Shown: positions 16,510-25,177 of the stretch, piece after piece
Layout: every line of letters starts with the position of its first letter
Position numbering within the stretch: the stretch's first letter is position 1
Source of the DNA: Lichenibacterium ramalinae
Lineage (GTDB): Bacteria; Pseudomonadota; Alphaproteobacteria; Rhizobiales; Beijerinckiaceae
Assembly (NCBI RefSeq): GCF_004137085.1
Contig: NZ_QYBC01000016.1
Span: 62,001 to 126,000, forward strand
Direction of reading: 5' to 3'
Length of the DNA: 64,000 nt
Notes under the pieces: generated by a model
Told to the model about the DNA's origin: nothing
The model's input: the letters and a program-made list of their open reading frames with translations, nothing else
The model's database searches: none
Translations under genes and position numbers: made by a program

Positions 16510-18198
16510 ATGACGCAGGACGGGCTGTCCGCCCCCGACACGCTCGAGGAGGCGCTCTCGGCCGGCGCGGCGGCGTTCCGAAGCCGAGCCTTCCCGGCCG
16601 CCGCGCTCCGCTTCGCCGACGCCGCCGCACTGGCGCCGGCCGAGGCCGCTCCCTGGCTGGCTCTGGCGCGCGCCGAAGCCGCGGCCGGCCGGATCGCCGA
16701 AGCGCGGCGGGCCTGCGACGAGGCCGCCCGGCTCGGCCCGGCGGCGCCGCGCGTGCCGCTGCTCGCCGCCCGGCTCGCCGCCAGGGCCGACGACGGCCGG
16801 GCGCGGATCGGCCACCTCAAGGCCGCCGTGGCGCTGCACCCCGAAGCCGTCGCGCTGCGGCTGCAACTCGCCGCCGCCCTGCAGCGGCGCCTGCAGCACC
16901 GGCCCGCCCTGGCGGTCGTCGAAGAGGCCCTGGCCCTGGCCCCGCAGAGGCCCGACGTGCGGCTCGCGGCCGCGCGCTGCCACCTCGCCCTCAACCGGCT
17001 CGACGACGCGGCCGAGGCCCTGGCCGCCTGCGGCCCGGGCGGCCCGCTGGAGGCGGAGCGGGCCCGCCTCGACGCCGAACTCGCGGCGCGGCGCGGCCGC
17101 GCGACCGCGACCGGCCCGGCGTTGGGGGACGCCGCGGCCCCGGCCTCCGCCACCCCGGCCTCCCCCACACCGGCGTCTCCGGTCGCGGCGTCCCCCGTCT
17201 CCGCCGCCGCCCGCGCCCGCGTGGCGGTGTCGCCCAGGGCCGTGCCGTCCCGCCCCGCCGACACGGCCGGGACGGCGCCGGGCGACGTCGACGCCATGAT
17301 GACGGCGCCGGGCGACGTCGACGCCATGATGACGGCGCCGGGCGACGTCGACGCCATGGTGACGGCGCCGGGCGACGTCGACGCCATGGTGACGGCGGCG
17401 ACCCTGCGCGGGATCGCGCGCCGGCGCCGGCGGCCCCGGCTCGTCGACCACCTGATGATCCTGCGCGCGCTCGTGCTGCGCGACCTGCGCGCCCACCACC
17501 GCGACAACGTCCTCGGCGTGGCGGTGGAACTGGTGCGGCCCGCCGTGGTGGTCTTCGTCCATTACTGGCTGTTCTTCTGGCTGAAGAAGCCCATGCCGGG
17601 CCAGATCCCCATCGAAAGCTACGTGCTGGCGGGTTTCGCCACCTGGTTCGCCTTCCAGTCCTGCTGGGCGGGGGGCTCGTCGGGCGGCAAGTGGCCGGCG
17701 GGCGCCACCGCCTGGCCGGGCATCACCGACCTGCACCTGCGCCTCGCCAAGGCGTCCTGGGGCCTGACGCTCAACCTGTGCTTCTGCATCCTGGCGTTCC
17801 TGCCGTCGAAGGTGGTGGGCGACGGCCTGCCCCTCCCGAGCGTGACCGAGACCTGCCGGGTGTTCGCCATGGCGGGCGTGTCCGGCTTCGGGCTCGGCCT
17901 GGTGCTGGAAGGGCTCGGCCGCCGCTTCAGCGTGATGAAGACGGTCGAGAAGCTGCTCACCTGGGGGCTCTTCGTCACCTCGGGCCTGTATTTCACCCTC
18001 GCCACCACGCCGCCGCTGGTGGCGCGCTGGTATTGGTACAACCCGCTGCTCCACCTCATCGAGCACGAGCGGCACGCCTTCGACGCGGGCTACCCGGTGG
18101 CCCTGGTCGACCTGCGCTATCCCGCGGCCGTCACGGTGGCGCTGCTCGTCACGGGCCTGCTGGTTTATCGGAGCGCCGGGTGCCCGGAGCGCGACTGA
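16510..18198 (+). CDS. ABC-2 polysaccharide export permease fused to an N-terminal TPR region
   Basis: 562 residues. Residues 1-190 are Ala-rich helical repeats of tetratricopeptide type (LRFADAAALAPAEAAPWLAL, ARRACDEAARLGP). Residues 195-254 form an Ala/Pro/Thr linker, and residues 255-294 are four copies of a 10-residue repeat. From about residue 300 comes a KpsM/Wzm-type ABC-2 permease with six hydrophobic segments (VVVFVHYWLFFWLKK, ESYVLAGFATWFAFQ, WYWYNPLLHLIEHERHAF). Typical KpsM permeases are about 260 residues and lack the first 300. It should form the channel with the ATPase gene, which starts 19 bases before this gene ends. Confidence 0.88.
   Translation: MTQDGLSAPDTLEEALSAGAAAFRSRAFPAAALRFADAAALAPAEAAPWLALARAEAAAGRIAEARRACDEAARLGPAAPRVPLLAARLAARADDGRARIGHLKAAVALHPEAVALRLQLAAALQRRLQHRPALAVVEEALALAPQRPDVRLAAARCHLALNRLDDAAEALAACGPGGPLEAERARLDAELAARRGRATATGPALGDAAAPASATPASPTPASPVAASPVSAAARARVAVSPRAVPSRPADTAGTAPGDVDAMMTAPGDVDAMMTAPGDVDAMVTAPGDVDAMVTAATLRGIARRRRRPRLVDHLMILRALVLRDLRAHHRDNVLGVAVELVRPAVVVFVHYWLFFWLKKPMPGQIPIESYVLAGFATWFAFQSCWAGGSSGGKWPAGATAWPGITDLHLRLAKASWGLTLNLCFCILAFLPSKVVGDGLPLPSVTETCRVFAMAGVSGFGLGLVLEGLGRRFSVMKTVEKLLTWGLFVTSGLYFTLATTPPLVARWYWYNPLLHLIEHERHAFDAGYPVALVDLRYPAAVTVALLVTGLLVYRSAGCPERD
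17271..17390 (+). repeat. Four tandem 30-nt repeats inside the permease gene
   Basis: Units at 17271-17300, 17301-17330, 17331-17360 and 17361-17390 are identical except for the last codon (ATG or GTG). Ten more bases of partial unit follow. They encode TAPGDVDAMM/V four times. The reading frame is kept by the 30-nt period, so copy number could vary without breaking the protein. Confidence 0.97.
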
Positions 18199-18845
18199 TC
18201 CACCTCGTCGACGCGGCGAAGAGCTTCGCGCATGCCGGCGCCTCGCCCCAGGTCATCCTGCTGCCCGGCACCATCAGCCTGCCGACCGACGGCCGCCTCG
18301 CCGTGCTGGCGGCGCGCAAGGCCGGCAAGACCACCCTGCTCCAGCTGCTGGCGGGCGCGCTGCGGCCGGACGGGGGCGCGGTGCTGGGCGCCGACCTCAT
18401 GTCGCCCGCCGTCAACGCCGGCCCGCTCATGCATCCGGGGCTCAGCGCCGTGGAGAACGTCCGCTTCCTGGCGCGGGCCTACGGCTTCTCCGCCGACGGG
18501 CTGCTGGCGGCCGCCGTGGCGCTGGCGGGCTCGGACCTGCTGCTCGACAGGCCGTTGAAGACGCAGGACGGCGCCAAGCGTCGCAATTTCGAATGCGCCA
18601 CCACATTTGTGATCCCATTCGGATGCTACCTCGTCGATGAGATCGGCCTCGTCGATCAGGATGTGATGGCGCGTTGCTTCGCGTTGGCACGGCATCGGCA
18701 GGCCGGCGTGATCTTCACCACATCGCAACCGCGCCTCGCCATGCAGCATGCCCAGGCCGCCGTGACGCTGCGCGATGGCGTGCTGCGGTTGTTCGCTGAG
18801 CCGCGGGACGCGGTCGAGGATCACGAGGGCGGCAGGCAGGGATGA
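18180..18845 (+). CDS. ABC transporter ATP-binding protein, KpsT/Wzt-like, atypical
   Basis: 221 residues from GTG at 18180, overlapping the permease end by 19 bases. It aligns with polysaccharide-export ATPases: Walker A region LAARKAGKTTLL (first Gly replaced by Ala), PGLSAVENVRFLARAYG, and a Walker B block CYLVDEIGLVD. The usual ABC signature (SGGQ or SGM-R) is replaced by QDGAKRRNF, so hydrolysis may be altered. Third-base usage changes abruptly near base 18555: the first half is almost purely G/C-ending, the second half frequently A/T-ending. This hints at a recombined 3' half. The stop overlaps the next start (ATGA). Confidence 0.82.
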   Translation: MPGARLIHLVDAAKSFAHAGASPQVILLPGTISLPTDGRLAVLAARKAGKTTLLQLLAGALRPDGGAVLGADLMSPAVNAGPLMHPGLSAVENVRFLARAYGFSADGLLAAAVALAGSDLLLDRPLKTQDGAKRRNFECATTFVIPFGCYLVDEIGLVDQDVMARCFALARHRQAGVIFTTSQPRLAMQHAQAAVTLRDGVLRLFAEPRDAVEDHEGGRQG

Positions 18846-20149
18846 GCGACGTCGAGGACACCGGGACCGCCATCGTCAAGGCAGGCGCCGACGCCAAGGT
18901 CGCGAACCCGGGCCGGGCGGCGGGCCGCGGCATCGGCGTCCGGCGCGCCGGCCCGCCCGGCGAAGCGCGGGACGGCGGCCCCGTCGGCTGGCCGGCGACC
19001 GCGCAATATGCCATCGCGCTGGTGGAGCGACGCCGCTCCCGCTCGCGGCGCCTCATGGGCTGGTTCGCCCTCGTCGTGCTGCTGCCGACCCTGCTCACGG
19101 CCGGCTACACGTTCCTGGTGGCGACGCCCCGCTACACGTCGGACTTCGAATTCACCTACCAGACCTACAAGGGCCCCTCGTCGCTGGCGACCGGCCTCGT
19201 GCAGAGCGTCACCGGCACGGCGCAGAACAACCTCGTCGACCTCGGCGCCATCGTCTACGAGTACCTCCGGTCGTCGACGCTGGCCGACAAGCTCGACAAG
19301 GAGCTCGACCTGCGCCGGCACTTCGCCTCGCACGACATCGACTGGATGTCGCGGCTCGACGACGACAGCTCGCGGGAAGGCTTCCTCGACTACTTCCGCT
19401 CGCGCGTCCAGCTGTCGCAAGGGCTCGGCGGCTACATCAAGGTCGAGGTCGACGCCTTCGATCCCGCCTTCGCCCAGACCCTGGCCAAGGCGATCGTGGC
19501 GGCGGCCGACGCCATGGTGGACGACCTGACGGCGCGGGCCCGGCAGAACGAGGTCAAGTTCGCCGAAGCCGAACTCGGCCGGCAGGAGGACCGCGTGCGC
19601 AAGGCGCGGGCCGCCATGACGCAGTTCCAGAACCGGCAGGGCGACCAGGACCCGAGCCGCGCCGCCAACCAGCTCGGCACGATCGTCGGCACGATCGAGG
19701 GGCAGCTCTCGGACGCCCGCGGCCAGTTCGCCAACGCGGCGGGCTCGCTCGCCCCGAACTCGCCCATCATCGTCCAGCTCAAGGCCAAGATCGCCGCGCT
19801 CGAGGGGCAGCTCAAGGCCGAGCAGAACCGCCTCGCCTCGGACAGGCCCGGCCCCGGCGGCACCGCCACGCCCTATTCCCAGGTGCTGGACGACTACCAG
19901 GGCCTGCAGCTCGAACAGGAGTTCGCCAAGAACGCCTATATGGCGGCGCAGCAGGGGCTCGTGGTGGCGCGGGCCGACGCCGCCACGAAACAGAACTACC
20001 TCGTCGACTTCATCCCGCCCGACCTGCCCCAGCACCCGAGCTACGCCTTCCCCGCCGAGGCGACCGCGACGGTGTTCCTGGCGTCGCTGCTGGTCTTCGC
20101 CTTCGGCAGCCTCGTGCTCGGCGCCGCGCGAGACCAGATGATGGGTTGA
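18842..20149 (+). CDS. Capsule polysaccharide export inner-membrane protein, KpsE-like
   Basis: 435 residues. A disordered basic N-terminus precedes a membrane span at about residues 70-92. A long periplasmic part follows, with a coiled-coil region (residues 225-370: LGRQEDRVRKARAAMTQFQN, LKAKIAALEGQLKAEQNRL). A second span lies near the C-terminus (TVFLASLLVFAFGSLVLGA). The conserved ending (PDLPQHPSYAFPAEATATVF) is the PxxP region of the PCP/KpsE family. Such proteins link the ABC exporter to the outer-membrane channel and influence chain length or export. It forms one operon with the ATPase. Confidence 0.88.
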   Translation: MSDVEDTGTAIVKAGADAKVANPGRAAGRGIGVRRAGPPGEARDGGPVGWPATAQYAIALVERRRSRSRRLMGWFALVVLLPTLLTAGYTFLVATPRYTSDFEFTYQTYKGPSSLATGLVQSVTGTAQNNLVDLGAIVYEYLRSSTLADKLDKELDLRRHFASHDIDWMSRLDDDSSREGFLDYFRSRVQLSQGLGGYIKVEVDAFDPAFAQTLAKAIVAAADAMVDDLTARARQNEVKFAEAELGRQEDRVRKARAAMTQFQNRQGDQDPSRAANQLGTIVGTIEGQLSDARGQFANAAGSLAPNSPIIVQLKAKIAALEGQLKAEQNRLASDRPGPGGTATPYSQVLDDYQGLQLEQEFAKNAYMAAQQGLVVARADAATKQNYLVDFIPPDLPQHPSYAFPAEATATVFLASLLVFAFGSLVLGAARDQMMG

Positions 20150-20339
20150 CGGCGTGTCCTTTCGGCCGCGGCCGCCGGTTTCCCGCGCCCGAAGGCACTG
20201 TGACGCCCTGCCCGGGCTGGCCACGGGCCGCGGGGGCGTCTACCAGCGGGAGTCGTGGCGGCGGAAGAACTGGCCGCCTTTCGGCCGGCGAGATCCGGGC
20301 CAGCGGCGTCCGGCAGCCGCGATGGGAGCGTTCCACCGT

Positions 20340-21593
20340 ATGGGTCTGAGGTCGGCCGCAGGGGTCTGGTGCGCCATGTCCCTGAGCGCCGCGGCGCTGC
20401 AGGGATGCTCGGTGCTGCCGAGCGGCGCCCCCACGGCGGTGGAATTCGCCGCGCCCGGCCTGATGCAGGGCGACCCGGGCTACGTCAGCCTCGACCTCGA
20501 CCTCGCGACCGCCAGGACCATCTCGGCCTACCACCGTCCCGGCCTGTCCTCGCTCGGCGCCGACGTCTACCGGCCCAGCCTGGTCCTCAAGCCCGGCGAC
20601 ATGATCGCCACGACGGTCTACGAGGTCACCCCCATCCCGCTGTTCGGCCCGGCCCCGGCGCTCAGCACCACCTCCGACAAGAGCACGCCCGTGGGCGGCC
20701 ACACCGCCACCCTGCCGGCCCAGGTCGTGGAGCAGGACGGCAGCGTGTCGGTGCCGTTCGGCGGCCCGGTCCACGTCGCCGGGCTGACCCCGACGCAGGC
20801 GGGGCGGGCCATCGCGAAATCGCTCGACGGCAAGGCCACCAACCCCCAGGCCCTGGTGAGCCTGCTCAGCTCCACCGTCAACACGGCCTCGGTCAACGGC
20901 GACGTCGGCAAGCCGGGGCTGGTGCCCATCACGGTGCGGGGCGAGCGGGTGCTCGACGTCATCGCCCAGGCGGGCGGCCCCAAGGACCCGCCCTTCGACA
21001 CGGACGTGCAGCTCGTGCGGGGCAGCCGCGTCGCCCGGGCCAAGATGCAACGCCTCATCGACGACCCGCACGAGAACATCCGCATCGAGCCCGGCGACAA
21101 CCTCGTGCTCATCCACAACCCGCGCAGCTTCTCGGTGCTGGGCGCGGCCCTGAAGGTGTCGCAGTACAATTTCAACGTGGAGCGCGTGACGCTGGCCGAG
21201 GGCGTCGCCCGCGCGGGGGGCGGCAACGACGCCGTCGCGGATGTCGGCCAGATCTACCTCATGCGCTTCGAGCCCGCGGCCCTGCTGCGCAGCCTGCTGC
21301 CCGCCGGCGACGCGCGGCTCAAGACCATCGACCCCAAGGCCGCGCAGGTCCCCGTGGTCTACCACTTGGACCTGCGCGCCGCCGCCGGCTACTTCATCAG
21401 CCAGGCCACTGACATGCGCGACAGGGACACGGTGCTGATCGCCAATGCCGAAGGCGTGGAGCTCAGCAAGGCCGTCCAGATCATGCGCGGCATCGCCGGC
21501 ATCTACTACGACTTCCGCGGCCCCGTGACGTCGACCACCACCACGGCCCGCCGCGTCGTCACCACGACGAGCGACGCGGGCGCGTCGGATTGA
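20340..21593 (+). CDS. Polysaccharide export outer-membrane lipoprotein (Wza/KpsD-like)
   Basis: About 417 residues from the ATG at 20340, with GGGAG as the ribosome site; an ATG at 20322 is also possible. A type II signal peptide ends in the lipobox LQGC. A polysaccharide-export (Poly_export) domain follows, with LKPGDMIATTVYEV and QDGSVSVPFGGPVHVAGLTP. Then come SLBB-type repeats (VNGDVGKPGLVPITVRGERV, VLGAALKVSQYNFN). This family forms the periplasm-spanning outer-membrane channel for capsular polysaccharide. It lies 190 bases after the KpsE-like gene and completes the export machine. Confidence 0.88.
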   Translation: MGLRSAAGVWCAMSLSAAALQGCSVLPSGAPTAVEFAAPGLMQGDPGYVSLDLDLATARTISAYHRPGLSSLGADVYRPSLVLKPGDMIATTVYEVTPIPLFGPAPALSTTSDKSTPVGGHTATLPAQVVEQDGSVSVPFGGPVHVAGLTPTQAGRAIAKSLDGKATNPQALVSLLSSTVNTASVNGDVGKPGLVPITVRGERVLDVIAQAGGPKDPPFDTDVQLVRGSRVARAKMQRLIDDPHENIRIEPGDNLVLIHNPRSFSVLGAALKVSQYNFNVERVTLAEGVARAGGGNDAVADVGQIYLMRFEPAALLRSLLPAGDARLKTIDPKAAQVPVVYHLDLRAAAGYFISQATDMRDRDTVLIANAEGVELSKAVQIMRGIAGIYYDFRGPVTSTTTTARRVVTTTSDAGASD

Positions 21594-21618
21594 GACCGCC
21601 CGGGAGAACGACGGCCCC

Positions 21619-22719
21619 ATGATCCCGCCCCGCCGAACCCACGTGAACCGCGGCCCCATGGCGGGACAGCGCCGCCGCGTCCGGGTGTTCCAGTCGCTGC
21701 GGCTCGGCGGGTTCTGGGCCAGGCTGCAGGCGCCCTTCCGCGTCGCCTCGGTGCTGCTGTGGCCGTGGCTCCGGGCGCGGCTCAGCCTCCGGGCGCTGAC
21801 GCTGCTGTCGGGCCCCGCCGCGGCACCGGCGGGGCGCGGCTGCGTGGTGGTGGCGGCCCATCACGGCGACCACGCGATGGCCGACGCCTTCCTGGCCCAT
21901 CACGGGCGCCTCGGCGCCCGCCACTACGTCTTTCTCGACCTGTCCCGGGACGGCGGGCTCGCCGCCCATCTCGGCGACCGGCCCGGTTGCGCCGTGTGGC
22001 GCCCGCGCGACCCGGCCCGCGTGGGCGAGGCGCCCGTCTGGCTCAACGGGCTGCGGGCCCGCTACGCCACGGGCCGCTGGTGCCTGTCGCTCGACACGAC
22101 GGACGCCTTCGTGTTCTTCCGCTGCGAGGACCGCCGGCTGGCGGATTTCACCGAGTTCCTCGATTCCGAGAGCCGCCACCACGTCTATGCCCTGGTGGTG
22201 GAGCTTTATGGGGACCGGCCCGCCGCGGAACTGGCGGCCGACGGCGTCCAGCCCGCCGCGCTCGACCGGTTCGACGCCTTCGGGTTCGTGACGCTGGACC
22301 CCGGCCGGCTGCGCAACGTGATCGTGCGCGGCGGCCTGCAGCGCCGCACCCTGCACCGGAGCCGGCCGCGCCAGAGCCCCGCGCTGAACCGCGTCCCGCT
22401 CGTCAAGTGGCAGTGGTTCTACGGCTACGTGGCGGGCACCCGGCTCGTCATGCCGGCCTATCTCAACAACCCCCACACGCCCTGGCATTCGAGCCCCACG
22501 GCCTGCATCCTGCGCTACGCGCTGCTGGCCCGGCCCGAGACGCTGGAGACGGCGGCCCGCCACGAGGCGGCCGTGACGGTGAAGGACGGCGGCCTCGCCG
22601 CCTATCCGGGCCTCGCCCGCCTGCGCGACGCGGCACCCCTGCAGGAGGCGAGCCGCCGCTACGGCACCACGCGCGACCTCGTCGACGCCGGCCTGCTCAA
22701 CCCCGGCCAGTGGTTCTAA
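21619..22719 (+). CDS. Glycosyltransferase family 2-like protein (GT-A type, divergent)
   Basis: 366 residues. The pattern ARHYVFLDLSRDGGLAAHL, then WLNGLRARYATGRWCLSLD, then TTDAFVFF and FTEFLDSESRHHVYALVVEL, resembles the Glyco_tranf_2_4 group. The usual DxDE-type metal motif after WC..L is here DTTDAF, which is unusual and may affect metal use. YLNNPHTPWHSSPTACILRY near residue 280 is also typical. There is no signal peptide. It is the only recognisable sugar transferase of the export locus and lies 25 bases after the lipoprotein gene. Confidence 0.72.
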   Translation: MIPPRRTHVNRGPMAGQRRRVRVFQSLRLGGFWARLQAPFRVASVLLWPWLRARLSLRALTLLSGPAAAPAGRGCVVVAAHHGDHAMADAFLAHHGRLGARHYVFLDLSRDGGLAAHLGDRPGCAVWRPRDPARVGEAPVWLNGLRARYATGRWCLSLDTTDAFVFFRCEDRRLADFTEFLDSESRHHVYALVVELYGDRPAAELAADGVQPAALDRFDAFGFVTLDPGRLRNVIVRGGLQRRTLHRSRPRQSPALNRVPLVKWQWFYGYVAGTRLVMPAYLNNPHTPWHSSPTACILRYALLARPETLETAARHEAAVTVKDGGLAAYPGLARLRDAAPLQEASRRYGTTRDLVDAGLLNPGQWF

Positions 22720-22774
22720 AGCAGTATCGGTTTTCCCGACATCGCCTTGGCGGCCCCAAACCGATGAAACTGCT
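22720..22774. repeat. Imperfect inverted repeat (REP-like) after the export operon
   Basis: AGCAGTATCGGTTT at 22720-22733 pairs with AAACCGATGAAACTGCT at 22758-22774 apart from a three-base insertion. It begins one base after the glycosyltransferase stop codon. It may act as a transcription terminator stem or be one of the short palindromic repeats common in Hyphomicrobiales genomes. Confidence 0.55.
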
Positions 22775-23521
22775 CCCGCTTCGAAGTTGGAGCGAATTCA
22801 TCGAAGGCGGAAGCGCTCCAGGGTCCGGGCGCGACCCTCCGACGGATGGAGAGCGGACGCTGGGCGCCGATCGACTTTACGCTCGGCAGCCTGCCGGAGG
22901 GCGACCGGGGCCAAAATGCAAAGCGCGCTCGACGTGACGCCTTCCCCGACCGTCAACCCGGCGAGCCTGACCGCCTACATCGCGGTGCTCCGCTTGCCGT
23001 CGCAGCTCAGCGCCATCGGTCCCGGCGCCGACGCTCTGGTCGGGGTTCGCCAGCGAGCAGCCGTCACCGGCCGGCTCGCACTTCACGGCCTGGGCCGCGC
23101 ATGTCGGTCTCTCACGCGAATCGCCTGGCCGAACTGGCTTCCCAGGACGTCGACGTCGACCGGCCAGGGCCCGCCGACGCCCAGCGAACCTACCTCTCCT
23201 TCGACGCCTTGCCCGTCGAGCAGGCCTATTAGCTTGATTACTGTAACGGCGCACTGGCCATTACAGTCGTATTCCGCGGCCTCTGAGAAACCCGGAGGCG
23301 GTCGGCGCCTATGAAAGTTGCGTATCGTCTACGGCTCAGCGGGCCGTCGATCGGTCCAAGACCATCGCCAAGCCGGTGCCGTGACAAAGGGTTCTTGACA
23401 GATCGTACCGCCTGAGCCCGCTCGATCGACTGCCAACGCGGTTCTGTCCACGTGCTTCACACGCGAAAACCACGCCAGTCATGCCATCGAGTCCAAAAGC
23501 ACAGAGGCCTGAGGGGGATAA
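22775..23521 (+). other. Non-coding or decayed interval between export locus and integrated element
   Basis: No intact gene is seen. One trace is at 23101-23286: a frame starting MSVSHANRLAELASQDVDVD reads to FDALPVEQAY, meets an in-frame TAG at 23230, and continues sensibly as LDYCNGALAITVVFRGL before TGA. This looks like an inactivated small gene of unknown family. Confidence 0.4.
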
Positions 23522-23545
23522 ATGGTGCTGCCAGAGAGGATTGAA
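23522..23545. repeat. attL-type direct repeat (tRNA-Thr 3' end copy)
   Basis: 24 bases identical to 31178-31201, covering the T-arm end, acceptor strand and CCA of tRNA-Thr plus two flanking bases. Only this tRNA portion is present here, so it is the far attachment site left by integration. Confidence 0.9.
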
Positions 23546-23684
23546 AACAGGCGCCGCCCATAATTACGCAACGATTTCAGTGATCAACGCGCTCCCTCAA
23601 AGCCCATTGTGTGAGAGCGCAGTGTGGGCGTCAAGCTGGCCCATGTCCCCGCCCGAGCGCGGCCCGGTCCCTCCGCTGCTGGGA

Positions 23685-24068
23685 TCAAGCGTCCTGCTTG
23701 CGCCGCCTGCCGTTCAGGATGACGAACGACCTGCGGAGCATGTCCCAGCGATCCCAGTTCTGGTCCGACATCACAACCACCTCGGCCCCGGGCTGGAACG
23801 GGTGCGGCCGAACGGCCTTCGTGCGCAACAGCGCCAGATTGCGCCGCTCCCGCGGTGAGACGTGCGGACCGTCATCGTCCATCATCGCTTGCGTGTCCCT
23901 GCGGAAGTTCCCGGCGTGATCTCCCTCGACGTGCTGCGCCGGATCGGTGAGGCAGGCCACCAGCCGGAACCCGTTCGGGTCCACCGGGATGGCGGTAGGC
24001 GGAGGCGCTGAGGTCCCAGCTTTGATCTTCTCGGAGACGACGGCGCGGGTGGGCTTGCCGGGGATCAT
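23685..24068 (-). CDS. Hypothetical protein, element-encoded
   Basis: 127 residues from the ATG at 24068 (MIPGKPTRAVVSEKIKAG). A Pro-rich start is followed by VDPNGFRLVACLTDPAQHVE, a polar middle with DDDGPHVSPRERRNLALL, and a C-terminal block EVVVMSDQNWDRWDMLRRSF with a basic tail. There are no membrane segments. Codon positions look coding, but the family is not recognised. It is the gene nearest the left attachment site. Confidence 0.6.
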   Translation of the reverse strand: MIPGKPTRAVVSEKIKAGTSAPPPTAIPVDPNGFRLVACLTDPAQHVEGDHAGNFRRDTQAMMDDDGPHVSPRERRNLALLRTKAVRPHPFQPGAEVVVMSDQNWDRWDMLRRSFVILNGRRRKQDA

Positions 24069-24337
24069 CGTAGGTTCCTGGACTTCGTGGGCGGGGCGAT
24101 GGGGGACGGGACTGACAGCCGCCAGCGCTCCGGGCAGGCTGCATAATGGTGGCATGAGGCGCCCCAGCTAGGCCGTGATGGTGGCCGCTCGGTGCGCTTC
24201 CGAACGGCTTGGGTTGATCATTGATCGCCCGTAGGCATGATTGAGGTGGCCCGCTGGTGCGCCTTCCGATGGCCCGCTGTGAACCGCTCGGGAGGCTCAT
24301 GGTCGATCATTGATCGCCCGTAGGCATGATCGAAGCT

Positions 24338-25177
24338 CTAGAAATCGGGGGGTGTCCGTATGCGCTCCTGCACGGCCTCCGGCAGGTAGCCCCAGAGCTG
24401 TTCCACGAGGTCCGGCAGGGTGCGCCCGAAGTAGCCATCCAGTGCCATCGCGGTCACTTCGATGTTGTCCGTGAGCCTTCGCCCGAACGTCCTGCCGATC
24501 CGCTTCGTGTAGCTCTCGGCCAGCAAGCGCATCTTCTCCTCCATCTCGTCATCTCCCAACGGATCAGAGACGCCCTTGCTTGCGCGCTGGGCCTGCTTCC
24601 AAGTTTCGATGTCGAAGGCAGCGTCACCCAAGGCCCGCATCGTTCGCCGCATCCGTCCAACCGTCGCGGTCCCCACGCCGCAGTCCTCCGCGATCTCCGC
24701 AAGGCTCAGTCCCTCGCACATGGTCAGGCGCCAAGCCGCATCGGCCCTCTCGGCCGGCTGCATGACGAGCTTGGCCTTAGCGTTCGTCCTCCTGCTCTCC
24801 CGCACGGCTTCCAGAACGGTGCCCTTGAAGGCGACCACCGGAACTGGTGCGGTGACGTGCTCCTCATCGTAGGCCGTCCAACGGTGATGGCCGTCCACGA
24901 GGTAGACCGTGCTCCCGACCCGAAGAACCGTGAGCGGGTCCAAGGTGGCGCCCCGTTTGATGGCCTCCCGAAGGTCCGTGACGTGGTGCTCGGCCTCGCG
25001 ACGCGGCTGGAACAGCTCCTCAAGCCTCACGATGTCCGACAAGGGCAGACACTCCGGAAGCGGTGCATCCGTGCCCGCCTGTCGTTTGGCCTCCAACTCC
25101 CGGATCTTGAGCGTCATCGGGGACAGCTTCGGCATTGCCTCGGGCTGCTCCGCCTCCGTGATCCCGACCCCGCTCAC
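24338..25177 (-). CDS. ParB/Spo0J-like nuclease-domain protein with HTH
   Basis: About 279 residues from GTG at 25177, which overlaps the upstream stop as GTGA; an ATG at 25135 is an alternative. Residues 40-110 hold a ParB-like N-terminal domain (LREAIKRGATLDPLTVL, VDGHHRWTAYDEEH). A helix-turn-helix segment follows (GLSLAEIAEDCGVGTATVGR). The C-terminal part is helical and polar. No ParA partner is adjacent, so a role as an element-encoded DNA-binding regulator is as likely as partitioning. It is coupled to the zinc-finger-like gene upstream. Confidence 0.82.
   Translation of the reverse strand: MSGVGITEAEQPEAMPKLSPMTLKIRELEAKRQAGTDAPLPECLPLSDIVRLEELFQPRREAEHHVTDLREAIKRGATLDPLTVLRVGSTVYLVDGHHRWTAYDEEHVTAPVPVVAFKGTVLEAVRESRRTNAKAKLVMQPAERADAAWRLTMCEGLSLAEIAEDCGVGTATVGRMRRTMRALGDAAFDIETWKQAQRASKGVSDPLGDDEMEEKMRLLAESYTKRIGRTFGRRLTDNIEVTAMALDGYFGRTLPDLVEQLWGYLPEAVQERIRTPPDF

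Noticed and set aside
17271-17400. CRISPR-like array from the 30-nt repeat
   Set aside because: The copies are directly adjacent without spacers and lie in frame within a gene.
14922-18075. Long minus-strand frames opposite the export operon
   Set aside because: Repetitive His/Arg/Gly-rich translations without motifs, mirroring the plus-strand tandem repeat.
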